From: Streptomyces sp. 1-11
GTDB taxonomy: Bacteria; Actinomycetota; Actinomycetes; Streptomycetales; Streptomycetaceae
NCBI RefSeq assembly: GCF_007176755.1
Contig: NZ_BJTV01000014.1
Coordinates: 159,809 to 223,808 of the forward strand
Length of the DNA stretch: 64,000 bases
Direction: 5' to 3'
Positions 32,702 through 41,600 of this stretch are shown here, in pieces. The position numbers and the translations under genes were made by a program. The notes below the pieces were generated by a model, which did no database searches, had not been told where the DNA came from, and was given only the letters and a program-made list of their open reading frames with translations. Every line of letters starts with the position of its first letter. Within the stretch, counting starts at the first letter, position 1.

Positions 32702-33823
32702 TCAGCTCTTGGCTGCGGCGGCCTTGGGCTTGGTGGCCTTGGCGGCCGCGGGCGCCGTCTTGGCGGCGTCGTCGGCCGGGGTGGCGACCGCCGCGTCGGC
32801 GCCCGGCTCGGCGGAGGGCTCCTCCGCGCGGACGCCCACGCCCAGCTTCTCCTTGATCTTCTTCTCGATCTCGTTGGCCAGGTCGGGGTTGTCCTTCAGG
32901 AAGTTGCGCGCGTTCTCCTTGCCCTGGCCGAGCTGGTCGCCCTCGTACGTGTACCAGGCGCCGGCCTTGCGGACGAAGCCGTGCTCCACGCCCATGTCGA
33001 TCAGGCCGCCCTCACGGCTGATGCCCTGGCCGTAGAGGATGTCGAACTCGGCCTGCTTGAAGGGCGGCGCGACCTTGTTCTTGACGACCTTGCAGCGGGT
33101 ACGGTTGCCGACCGCCTCCGTGCCGTCCTTCAGGGTCTCGATGCGGCGGATGTCGATGCGCACCGAGGCGTAGAACTTCAGCGCCCGGCCACCGGTCGTG
33201 GTCTCCGGGGAGCCGAACATCACACCGATCTTCTCGCGGAGCTGGTTGATGAAGATCGCGGTGGTCTTGGACTGGTTGAGCGCGCTGGTGATCTTCCGCA
33301 GTGCCTGGCTCATCAGCCGGGCCTGCAGACCGACGTGGCTGTCGCCCATCTCGCCCTCGATCTCCGCGCGCGGGACGAGCGCGGCCACGGAGTCGATGAC
33401 GATGAGGTCGAGGGCGCCGGAGCGGACCAGCATGTCCACGATCTCCAGGGCCTGCTCGCCGTTGTCGGGCTGGGAGAGGATCAGGTTGTCGATGTCGACG
33501 CCGAGCTTCCTCGCGTACTCGGGGTCGAGGGCGTGCTCCGCGTCCACGAACGCGACCTGGCCGCCCGCCTTCTGGGCGTTGGCCACGGCGTGCAGGGTCA
33601 GCGTGGTCTTGCCGGAGGACTCCGGTCCGTAGATCTCCACGACGCGGCCGCGCGGCAGGCCACCGACGCCAAGGGCGACGTCGAGCGCGGTCGACCCGGT
33701 CGGGATGACCTCGATCGGCTCCCTCGACCGCTCGCCCATGCGCATGACAGCGCCCTTGCCGAATTGCCGTTCAATCTGTGCGAGCGCGGCGTCGAGCGCC
33801 TTCTCGCGGTCGGTTCCTGCCAT
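32702..33823 (-). CDS. recA: Recombinase RecA
   Basis: 373 residues, full length. Walker A GPESSGKTT at 66-74, Walker B LDLIVIDSVAALVP, loop L1 GEMGDSHVGLQARLMSQALRK and loop L2 FINQLREKIGVMFGSPETTTGG are all intact. The C-terminal tail is Ala/Lys-rich and ends KPKAAAAKS, typical of Streptomyces. A GGTGGAA site precedes the ATG at 33823. RecA drives homologous recombination and LexA self-cleavage. Upstream are a RecA-NDp promoter and a LexA-overlapped promoter; recX is downstream. Confidence 0.98.
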   Translation of the reverse strand: MAGTDREKALDAALAQIERQFGKGAVMRMGERSREPIEVIPTGSTALDVALGVGGLPRGRVVEIYGPESSGKTTLTLHAVANAQKAGGQVAFVDAEHALDPEYARKLGVDIDNLILSQPDNGEQALEIVDMLVRSGALDLIVIDSVAALVPRAEIEGEMGDSHVGLQARLMSQALRKITSALNQSKTTAIFINQLREKIGVMFGSPETTTGGRALKFYASVRIDIRRIETLKDGTEAVGNRTRCKVVKNKVAPPFKQAEFDILYGQGISREGGLIDMGVEHGFVRKAGAWYTYEGDQLGQGKENARNFLKDNPDLANEIEKKIKEKLGVGVRAEEPSAEPGADAAVATPADDAAKTAPAAAKATKPKAAAAKS

Positions 33824-33866
33824 GGGTTCCACCCGGTTTGCTTGAGTCGATCGCTTCACGTCAAAG

Positions 33867-33889
33867 ACGCTAACGCCTGCCACTGACAA
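33867..33889 (-). promoter_or_regulatory. RecA-NDp type (PafBC-dependent) promoter of recA
   Basis: On the minus strand TTGTCAGTG (33881-33889), then 8 nt, then TAGCGT (33867-33872). This fits the mycobacterial RecA-NDp consensus TTGTCRGTG-N8-TANNNT exactly. The promoter ends about 44 nt before the recA ATG. In mycobacteria such promoters are activated by PafBC after DNA damage, independently of LexA. Confidence 0.85.
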
Positions 33890-33983
33890 TGCGCCCCGAC
33901 GCAGGTCCGGCCTGTGGATAACCTGGGCACACACCCCACACAAAGGGGACAAACTCCCCACTCCGGGCCTCGCCTGAGCTTCC

Positions 33984-34013
33984 ATAAGAATGGATGTTCG
34001 ATTTTGGTGTCAA
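33984..34013 (-). promoter_or_regulatory. Upstream recA promoter overlapped by a LexA box
   Basis: On the minus strand the -35 TTGACA (34008-34013) and -10 TCTTAT (33984-33989) are separated by 18 nt. The actinobacterial SOS-type operator GAACATCCATTC (33988-33999) occupies the spacer and touches the -10. LexA bound there would block this promoter until damage. Confidence 0.8.
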
Positions 34014-34017
34014 GCGC

Positions 34018-34046
34018 ACCGCACGGGCCCCGGAGGCCCGTGCGGT
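34018..34046 (-). terminator. Terminator after the AI-2E-family transporter gene
   Basis: ACCGCACGGGCC (34018-34029) and GGCCCGTGCGGT (34035-34046) form a perfect 12-bp stem with a 5-nt loop. It lies just before the upstream recA promoter and insulates recA. Confidence 0.8.
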
Positions 34047-34054
34047 GCGGGCCG

Positions 34055-35308
34055 CTACGAGGACTCCTGCGACTCCGGCCGTCTGTCCCACAGCAGCCGT
34101 ACCCGGGTGAACGCGCCGGGACGGCCCGGATCCCGCCGGGGACGCCCGTGCACCCGCGGATCGTCCGTGACGGTGTACCGCTTCACGTACGCCCCAAGGA
34201 ACGCCTGCAGCGTGGCGACCGCGGGAATGGCGATCAGCGCGCCGACCGCACCGAGCAGCGCGGTGCCCGCGATCACCGAGCCGAAGGCGACCGCCGGATG
34301 GATGTCGACGGTCTTGGAGGTCAGCTTGGGCTGCAGCATGTAGTTCTCGAACTGCTGGTAGATCACGACGAAGACCAGCACCCACACCGCGTACCAGGGG
34401 TTCACGGTGAACGCGATCAGCATCGGCAGCGCGCCCGCGAGATAGGTGCCGATGGTGGGGATGAACTGCGAGACCAGCCCCACCCAGACGCCGAGCACGG
34501 GCGCGTACGGCACGCCCAGCGCCTCGAGCAGGATGTAGTGCGCGATGCCGGAGACGAGCGCCATGAGGCCGCGCGAGTAGAGGTAGCCGCCCGTCTTGTC
34601 CACGGCGATCTCCCAGGCGCGCAGCACCTCGGCCTGCCGCGCGGGCGGCAGGACGGAGCACAGGGCACGGCGCAACCGGGGGCCGTCGGCGGCGAAGTAG
34701 AACGAGAACAGCGCGACCGTCAGCAGCTGGAAGAGGCCGCCGAGCACCTGGGCGGACACGTCGAGCACGCCGGCCGCGCTGTTCTGCGCGTACTTGCGCA
34801 GCCAGTCGGAGTGCAGCAGGCCCTCCTGGACGTCCACGCGTCTCAGCTCCGTGTGGAACGTCGTGTTGACCCAGTTGATCACCGAGTCCAGGTAGTCGGG
34901 GAAACCCTCGACCATCTTGATGATCTGTCCCGCCAGCATCGACCCCAGCAGTGTGACGAATCCCGCCGCGGCGACGGTCAGGCCGAGGAAGACCAGGAAG
35001 GTCGCGAGGCCCCGGCGCATGCCGTGGGCGGCCATCCAGCTCACCGCGGGCTCTATGGCGAGCGCGAGGAAGAAGGCGATCAGGATGTTGATCAGCAGGC
35101 CGGTCACCTGGTGGAAGGCCCAGCTTCCCAGCTGGAACGCGGCGATCAGCGCGAGTGCGAGCACCATGGCGCGCGGGAGCCAGCGCGGCATGCGGCCGGC
35201 GGGCCGCCCGGCCGTGTCGTCGTCGGCCGGGCGCCGGGCGGGCGGCGGCGTAGCGGTCGGGGAGGCTGCGTGCCGGACGGCCGGCTCATTGTCGTCAGTG
35301 GGTGCCAC
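34055..35308 (-). CDS. AI-2E family transporter (PerM-like)
   Basis: 417 residues from the GTG at 35308. After a disordered Pro/Ala N-terminus of about 45 residues, eight hydrophobic segments follow the family pattern: two paired helices (AMVLALALIAAFQLGSWAF, INILIAFFLALAIEP), then the long amphipathic region, then the LVSQFIPTIGTYLAGALPMLI and FENYMLQPKLTSKTVDIHP motifs. The family is named for AI-2 exporters but many members do other things, such as Na+/H+ exchange; the substrate is not predictable. The C-terminal 40 residues are Arg/Pro-rich. Confidence 0.88.
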   Translation of the reverse strand: MAPTDDNEPAVRHAASPTATPPPARRPADDDTAGRPAGRMPRWLPRAMVLALALIAAFQLGSWAFHQVTGLLINILIAFFLALAIEPAVSWMAAHGMRRGLATFLVFLGLTVAAAGFVTLLGSMLAGQIIKMVEGFPDYLDSVINWVNTTFHTELRRVDVQEGLLHSDWLRKYAQNSAAGVLDVSAQVLGGLFQLLTVALFSFYFAADGPRLRRALCSVLPPARQAEVLRAWEIAVDKTGGYLYSRGLMALVSGIAHYILLEALGVPYAPVLGVWVGLVSQFIPTIGTYLAGALPMLIAFTVNPWYAVWVLVFVVIYQQFENYMLQPKLTSKTVDIHPAVAFGSVIAGTALLGAVGALIAIPAVATLQAFLGAYVKRYTVTDDPRVHGRPRRDPGRPGAFTRVRLLWDRRPESQESS

Positions 35309-35368
35309 GCACCCAGTCTCGCCCACCCCGCCGGCGGCCCCGGTCCCATCGGCGGTGCCCGTGTCGGC

Positions 35369-35563
35369 TCAGTGCCTCTCCCCGGGCACGTTCATGACGG
35401 AGCAGACCACGCGCCACACTTCCCTGGCGTCCCAGCCGGCGTCCAGTGCCTCCTGCACCGTGCGCCCGCCCAGCTCCGACATCACATGATCGCGCGCGAA
35501 GGTGTCGGCGTACCCCGGACCGAAGTGCTCCGCCATCCGCTGCCAGAAGACCGTCAACCGCAT
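35369..35563 (-). CDS. DUF3046-family small protein
   Basis: 64 residues: MRLTVFWQRMAEHFGPGYADTF, then GGRTVQEALDAGWDAREVWRVVC. This is the conserved actinobacterial DUF3046 protein regularly found near recA. No function is known. It is helical, with an invariant-looking WQRM start and GW-REVWR segment. The gene is divergent from the toroid-like gene at 35644, and the AI-2E-family gene follows on the same strand. Confidence 0.85.
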   Translation of the reverse strand: MRLTVFWQRMAEHFGPGYADTFARDHVMSELGGRTVQEALDAGWDAREVWRVVCSVMNVPGERH

Positions 35564-35643
35564 GACTCCAGTATCCCGCCCCTGGGGGTGGGGCCCGCCG
35601 GGGAGCGCCTGGCGAGACCGCTTTCCGCCCTACGGTCTGTCGC

Positions 35644-36588
35644 ATGGCCGACTCAGGAGCTCCCCCGCTCTCCCCGACGCCCCCGGCGCGCTCCCCGCTC
35701 TTCCGCGCCGAACAGTTCGTCTGGCTCACCGCGCGCGTGCTGGAGCAGCGGCTCTTCGCGCACCACTTCCTGAACGGCGCCGCCGACCCGGTGGAGGCCG
35801 CGCTGGACGCCTACCGCAACGAGGACGGCGGCTACGGCCACGCGCTGGACCCCGATCTGCGCGGACCCGTGAGCCAGCCGCTGCACGCCGCTCGCGCGCT
35901 GGGCGTCCTGGACGCCATCGGGCGCTGCGGCGGTCAGCGGGTGGAGCGGATGTGCCGTCACCTGACCTCCGTCTCGGCCGCGGACGGCGCGCTGCCGGCG
36001 GTCGGCCCGGGTCAGCGCGGCTACCCGGTGGCGCCGTTCGTCCCGGTGGTGGACGATCCGCCGAGCGAGCTGCTGGCCACCGGCCCCGTGGTGGGGCTGC
36101 TGCACCGCAACGAGGTGTGGCACGCCTGGCTGTTCCGGGCCACCGACTTCTGCTGGCAGGCGGTGGAGTCGCTGCGGAAGCCCCACCCCCGCGAGGTGCG
36201 GGCCGCGGTGATCTTCCTGGACTCCGTCCCGGACCGCCCGCGCGCGGAGGCGGCCGCCGACCGGCTGGGCCGCCTGGTGCGCCGGCAGCGGCTGGCGGCC
36301 CTGGATCCGGACCGGCTCGACGCGTACCCGGTCGCGCCCGGGTACGCGCCCGGCGACCACCACTTCCCGCACGACTTCGCGAGGAGCCCGCGATCGCTCG
36401 CGCGCGCGTGGTTCACCGACGACGAGATGGCGCGCTCCATGGACTTCCTCGCCGGGTCGCAGCAGGAGGACGGCGGCTGGCCCGTCCGCCGGCCCCGGTG
36501 GGCGCCGGCCCCGGTGCTGGAGGCGCGGCCCGTGGTGACGATCGAGGCCCTGAGCACCCTCAGGGCCTACGGCCGCTTCGTGGGCTGA
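35644..36588 (+). CDS. Alpha-toroid (prenyltransferase/squalene-cyclase-like) repeat protein
   Basis: 314 residues, cytosolic. Two segments, NEDGGYGHALDPDL near residue 60 and QQEDGGWPV near 282, look like the QW-type repeat motifs of the terpenoid cyclase/prenyltransferase alpha-toroid. The rest is helical. The DxDD motif of squalene-type cyclases is not visible, so it is probably not a classical cyclase. It stands alone, divergent from the DUF3046 gene, and ends inside a terminator hairpin that it shares with the convergent azlD gene. Confidence 0.7.
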   Translation: MADSGAPPLSPTPPARSPLFRAEQFVWLTARVLEQRLFAHHFLNGAADPVEAALDAYRNEDGGYGHALDPDLRGPVSQPLHAARALGVLDAIGRCGGQRVERMCRHLTSVSAADGALPAVGPGQRGYPVAPFVPVVDDPPSELLATGPVVGLLHRNEVWHAWLFRATDFCWQAVESLRKPHPREVRAAVIFLDSVPDRPRAEAAADRLGRLVRRQRLAALDPDRLDAYPVAPGYAPGDHHFPHDFARSPRSLARAWFTDDEMARSMDFLAGSQQEDGGWPVRRPRWAPAPVLEARPVVTIEALSTLRAYGRFVG

Positions 36589-36606
36589 GCCCGGCCGGGC
36601 TCAGCC
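36583..36606. terminator. Hairpin overlapping both convergent stop codons
   Basis: GGCTGAGCCC (36583-36592) and GGGCTCAGCC (36597-36606) pair perfectly with a GGCC loop. The TGA of the plus-strand gene (36586-36588) and the stop of azlD (36601-36603) are each inside one arm. Confidence 0.7.
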
Positions 36607-36909
36607 GCCGATCGCCCGTACCCCCGCGGTCACCACCACGGCGGCGGCGACGACCAGCAGGAAGGGTGCGCGCAGCATCAGCGCCACGGCGGCCGCGCCG
36701 AGCCCCGCGGCCCTGGCGTCCAGCACCAGGGCGTGCCCGTCGGCGAAGGTCTGCTGGGCCGTGAGCGCGGCCAGCAGGGCGACGGGCAGCAGGGCGGCCA
36801 GCCGCCGGACGAGCGGCCGCTCCATGGCGCCCGCGGGTACGAGCAGACCGGCGAGCTTGACGGCGTAGCAGCCGAGAACGGTCAGGCCGATCGCGATCCA
36901 GGTGTTCAC
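36601..36909 (-). CDS. azlD: AzlD-family branched-chain amino acid exporter subunit
   Basis: 102 residues, about four membrane helices, beginning NTWIAIGLTVLGCYAVKLAGLLVP with the family's short loop and MERPLVRRLAALLPVALLAAL. The GTG start overlaps the azlC stop by 4 nt. AzlC-AzlD pairs (LIV-E family) export branched-chain amino acids or their analogues. The symbol is by family. Confidence 0.88.
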   Translation of the reverse strand: MNTWIAIGLTVLGCYAVKLAGLLVPAGAMERPLVRRLAALLPVALLAALTAQQTFADGHALVLDARAAGLGAAAVALMLRAPFLLVVAAAVVVTAGVRAIGG

Positions 36910-37661
36910 CGGCCCTCCTCCGTTCCCTCGGGTGCGCCGCGCCGGGCGCGTCCGAGGCGCCGGCCCTCGGCGAACAGTGCGAGCGGCGCCGCCAGCGCCG
37001 CCACCAGGACCGGTACGCCGGCCGGCAGGACGGGCAGCAGGCCCAGGCCCAGGAGGACCGCGAGGCCCGCGACCGCGCGCTCGGTGCGCGTCTTCAGCAT
37101 GGGGGCGAGCAGGGCCAGGAAGACGGCTGGCCCGGCCGCGTCCAGTCCCCAGGCGTCGGTGTCCCCGATGGCCTTCGCGCCCAGCGCGCCGAGCAGCGTG
37201 GTGAGGTTCCACAGCAGGTAGAGGCTGAGCCCGGTCACGGTGAAGCCGATCCGCGCGGCGCGCCTGGTCGGCTGGGCCAGGGTCACGGCGGTGGTCTCGT
37301 CGATCACCCATTGGGCGGCGAGCGGCCGCAGCGCGCGCGGGACGGCCAGCAACTGCGACAGGCGCAGCCCGTAGAAGGCGTTGCGCACGCCCAGGAAGAA
37401 GGCGCCGGCGGCGGCCGTGAACGGGCCGCCGCCCGCGGCGAGCGCGCCCACCAGGGCGAACTGCGAGGCGCCGGTGAAGACCAGGAGGCTGAGCGCGCAG
37501 GTCTGCAGGAGTCCGAGTCCGCTGCCGGCCGAGGTCACCCCGAAGGCGAACCCGGACAGCCCCACCGCGACGCCGACGCCCAGGGCGTCCCGTACGACGG
37601 CGGCGTCGGGTTTTGCGGTGCCTTCGGCGGAGGGGTCCGCGAGTGCTGTCTGTTGTGCCAC
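36906..37661 (-). CDS. azlC: AzlC-family branched-chain amino acid exporter
   Basis: 251 residues with about six to seven hydrophobic segments. The family signatures LSGFAFGVTSAGSGLGLLQT, LVFTGASQFALVGALAAGG and FFLGVRNAFYGLRLS are visible, followed by QWVIDETTAV. The GTG start at 37661 is 23 nt after the AraC-type regulator's stop, so the three genes probably form one transcript. Export of branched-chain amino acids is inferred from the family. Confidence 0.9.
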   Translation of the reverse strand: MAQQTALADPSAEGTAKPDAAVVRDALGVGVAVGLSGFAFGVTSAGSGLGLLQTCALSLLVFTGASQFALVGALAAGGGPFTAAAGAFFLGVRNAFYGLRLSQLLAVPRALRPLAAQWVIDETTAVTLAQPTRRAARIGFTVTGLSLYLLWNLTTLLGALGAKAIGDTDAWGLDAAGPAVFLALLAPMLKTRTERAVAGLAVLLGLGLLPVLPAGVPVLVAALAAPLALFAEGRRLGRARRGAPEGTEEGR

Positions 37662-37684
37662 GCCCCGGACGGTACGTCCGGACC

Positions 37685-38524
37685 TCAGTGCGGGTCTTGT
37701 ACGTTCTTGCGCTCGCGCTGGTAGGCGCCCGGGGGCACGCCGACGATACGGGCGAAGTGCCGGTTCAGGTGGGGCTGGTCGGTGAAGCCGACGGCGACGG
37801 CCGCCTCGGCGGGCGCGGTCCCCGCGTCGAGCAGCAGCCGCGCGCGGCGCACGCGCGCGTCGGTCAGCCAGGTGTGCGGCGGCATCCCGTAGGCGTCGCG
37901 GAACGCCCGCAGCAGGGCGAAGGGTCCGGTCCCGAGGTCGGCGGCCAGGCGCTCCAGGGTCGGCGGCGCGGTCATCTGCTCCTCCAGCACGGCACGCGCG
38001 CGTGCCGCGATCCGCGCTCCGGCCGTCCGGCGCGGCCGCTGCGGCAGCGAGCCGCCGTTCAGCCGCAGCAGCCTGGTCACGGCCACCCGGAGCAGGGTGT
38101 CGGCGGCCAGCGCGTTGCCGTCGTCGGCCGCGCTCAGCACCTGGTGGACGAGGCGGACGGTGTACGGATCGTCGAGGACCGGGCGGGCGAAGCCGGGCGT
38201 GCCGCGGAGGGTGGTGGTCTCGGCGGCGATCTCGGCCACCACCTCGGGCGAGGGGTAGACGGCGCCGTAGCGCCAGCCCTCGGGGACGCCGGCCCGGCCC
38301 GTGTGCGGGGTGTCCGGGTTGACCAGCGCGAGGGCGCCCGCGCCCGCCGACACGTCGGAGCCGCGGTGGTGGAAGACCTCGACGCCGTCGGCGATGGCCG
38401 CGATCACGAAGTTCTCGTGGGTGTGCCGGACGAAGGTCTTCTTGATGTACCGGGCACGCAGCAGGTCGACACCGGGCAGCTGCTCGTACCGCCAGTGCCG
38501 TGCCCGCTCCGCCGAACCCGCCAT
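37685..38524 (-). CDS. AraC-family transcriptional regulator
   Basis: 279 residues from the ATG at 38524. The N-terminal cupin-type ligand domain includes KTFVRHTHENFVIAAIADGVEVFHHRG. The C-terminal double helix-turn-helix includes LERLAADLGTGPFALLRAFRDAYGMPPHTWLTDARVRRARLLL and EAAVAVGFTDQPHLNRHFARIVGVPPGAYQRER, the classic AraC signature. It lies immediately upstream of azlC-azlD, so it most likely controls the exporter in response to an amino acid. Confidence 0.92.
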   Translation of the reverse strand: MAGSAERARHWRYEQLPGVDLLRARYIKKTFVRHTHENFVIAAIADGVEVFHHRGSDVSAGAGALALVNPDTPHTGRAGVPEGWRYGAVYPSPEVVAEIAAETTTLRGTPGFARPVLDDPYTVRLVHQVLSAADDGNALAADTLLRVAVTRLLRLNGGSLPQRPRRTAGARIAARARAVLEEQMTAPPTLERLAADLGTGPFALLRAFRDAYGMPPHTWLTDARVRRARLLLDAGTAPAEAAVAVGFTDQPHLNRHFARIVGVPPGAYQRERKNVQDPH

Positions 38525-38629
38525 GCCCCCATTCTCAGACAGGCCGGCGGGCCCGGGCCCGCCGGCGGCGCACACCGGGGCCCGCCCCGTCCGCCCGGGT
38601 CGGCGTGATTGTCAGTGGCCGGGTGCAGG

Positions 38630-41600
38630 ATGGAGGACATGGTCAGCTCCGCACACCGAGCCCTCGACGGCTTCTCGCCCGCGACCCGCGGCTGGTTCAC
38701 GGGGGCGTTCTCCGCGCCCACCGCGGCCCAGGCGGGCGCCTGGCGGGCCATCGGCGCGGGCTCGGACGTGCTGGTGGTGGCCCCCACCGGCTCGGGCAAG
38801 ACGCTGGCCGCGTTCCTCGCCGCCCTGGACCAGCTCGCCTCGGCCCCTCCCCCGGCCGACCCGAAGAAGCGCTGCCGGGTGCTGTACGTGTCGCCGCTGA
38901 AGGCCCTCGCGGTCGACGTCGAGCGGAACCTGCGCAGCCCGCTGACCGGCATCCGCCAGGAGTCCGTGCGCCTGGGCCTGCCCGAGCCCGAGGTGAAGGT
39001 CGGCATCCGCTCCGGCGACACCCCGCCCGCCGAGCGCCGCGCCCTGTCCACGCGCCCCCCGGACATCCTGATCACGACCCCCGAGTCGCTGTTCCTGATG
39101 CTGACCTCGGCCACGCGCGACGCGCTGACGGGCGTCGAGACGGTGATCCTGGACGAGGTGCACGCGGTCGCGGGCACCAAGCGCGGCGCCCACCTCGCGC
39201 TGTCCCTGGAGCGCCTGGACGAGCTGCTGCCGAAGCCCGCCCGCCGCATCGGGCTGTCGGCCACCGTGCGCCCGGTGGACGAGGTGGCCCGCTACCTCTC
39301 CCCGCGCCGCAAGGTGGAGATCGTCCAGCCGGAGTCCGGCAAGGAGTTCGACCTGTCCGTGGTCGTCCCGGTGGAGGACATGGGCGAGCTGGGCGGCGCC
39401 CCGGCGGCCGACAGCGGCGACGGGGCCGAGCGGCCCTCGATCTGGCCGCACGTCGAGGAGCGGATCACCGACCTGGTGCAGGCCCACCGGTCCACGATCG
39501 TCTTCGCGAACTCGCGACGCCTGGCCGAGCGGCTGTGCAACCGGCTCAACGAGATCGCCTACGAGCGGGCGACCGGCGAGTCCCTGGACGAGCACCACTC
39601 TCCGGCGGAGCTGATGGGCGGCTCGGGCGCGGCCCACGGCGCGCCCCCGGTGATCGCCCGCGCGCACCACGGCTCGGTCTCCAAGGAGCAGCGCGCCCTC
39701 GTCGAGGAGGACCTGAAGGCGGGCAGGCTGCCCGCCGTGGTCGCCACCTCCAGTCTGGAGCTGGGCATCGACATGGGCGCCGTGGACCTCGTCGTCCAGG
39801 TCGAGTCCCCGCCCTCGGTGGCGTCCGGGTTGCAGCGCGTCGGCCGCGCCGGGCACCAGGTGGGCGCCGTCTCCACCGGCGTGGTCTTCCCCAAGTACCG
39901 GGGCGACCTGGTGCAGTCCGCCGTGGTCACCGAGCGGATGCGCTCCGGGGCCATCGAGTCGCTGCGGGTTCCCGCCAACCCGCTGGACGTGCTCGCCCAG
40001 CAGCTCGTCGCCATGACGGCGCTGGACACCTGGCAGTTCGACGACCTGCTGACCGTGATCCGCCGCGCGGCCCCCTTCGCCTCGCTGCCCGAGTCGGCGT
40101 TCACCGCGACCCTGGACATGCTCGCGGGCCGCTACCCGTCCGACGCGTTCGCCGAGCTGCGCCCGCGCGTGGTGTGGGACCGCGTGGCCGGCACGATCAC
40201 CGGCCGCCCGGGCGCCCAGCGTCTCGCGGTCACCTCCGGCGGCACGATCCCCGACCGCGGCCTGTTCGGCGTCTTCCTCGCCGGTTCCGACCCCAAGAAG
40301 GGCGGCGGCCGGGTCGGCGAGCTCGACGAGGAGATGGTGTACGAGTCCCGGGTGGGCGACGTCTTCACGCTGGGCACCAGCTCGTGGCGCATCGAGGACA
40401 TCACGCGCGACCGCGTCCTGGTCTCCCCCGCTCCGGGCGTGCCGGGCCGGCTGCCGTTCTGGAAGGGCGACCAGCTCGGCCGCCCGCTCGAACTGGGCCG
40501 CGCGGTGGGCGCCTTCCTGCGCGAGGTGGGCTCGCTGCCACCGGACGACGCCCGGCTGCGGCTGCTCACCGCCGGCCTGGACGCGTGGGCGGTGGACAAC
40601 GTCCTGTCCTACCTCAGCGAACAGCGCGAGGCCTGCGGCCACGTCCCGGACGACCGCACGATCGTCGTCGAGCGCTTCCGCGACGAGCTCGGCGACTGGC
40701 GGGTCGTCGTCCACTCCCCCTTCGGCGCCCAGGTGCACGCCCCCTGGGCCCTCGCCCTGGGCGCCCGCCTGTCCGAGCGGTACGGCATGGACGCACAGGT
40801 CATGCACGCCGACGACGGCATCGTGCTGCGCCTGCCGGACGCCGACCTGATGGGCCTGGACCTGCTCGACCAGGAGCCGGTGAAGGGCGGCGCCGAGTAC
40901 GACAGCGAACAGGCCCCGATCGGCGCCGCCGACGTCGCCTTCGACAAGGGCGAGGTCGACCAGATCGTCACCGACCAGGTCGGCGGCTCCGCCCTGTTCG
41001 CCTCCCGGTTCCGCGAATGCGCCGCCCGGGCGCTGCTGCTGCCCCGCCGCAACCCCGGCAGGCGCACCCCGCTGTGGCAGCAGCGCCAGCGGGCCGCCCA
41101 GCTGCTCCAGGTGGCGAGCGAGTTCGGCTCGTTCCCGATCGTCCTTGAGGCGATCCGCGAATGCCTCCAGGACGTGTTCGACGTCCCCGGGCTCGTCGAG
41201 CTGATGGGCGACATCGAGTCCCGCAAGGTCCGCCTGGTGGAGGTCACCACCCCGGAGCCGTCCCCGTTCGCCCGCTCCCTCCTCTTCGGCTACGTCGCCC
41301 AGTTCCTCTACGAGGGCGACTCGCCGCTCGCCGAGCGCCGCGCGGCCGCGCTCTCCCTGGACTCCCGGCTGCTGGCCGAGCTGCTGGGACAGGCGGAGCT
41401 GCGCGAACTGCTCGACGCGGACGTGCTGACCGAGCTGGAGCGCGAGCTGCAGTGGCTGGCGGAGGACCGCCGGGTCAAGGACGTCGAGGGGGTCGCCGAC
41501 GTCCTGCGGCTGCTCGGCCCGCTCACCGACGCCGAGCTGGCCGAACGGGGCGCCGAGCCGCAGTGGGCGCGGGAGCTGGCCGCCGCCCGCCGGGCCATCC

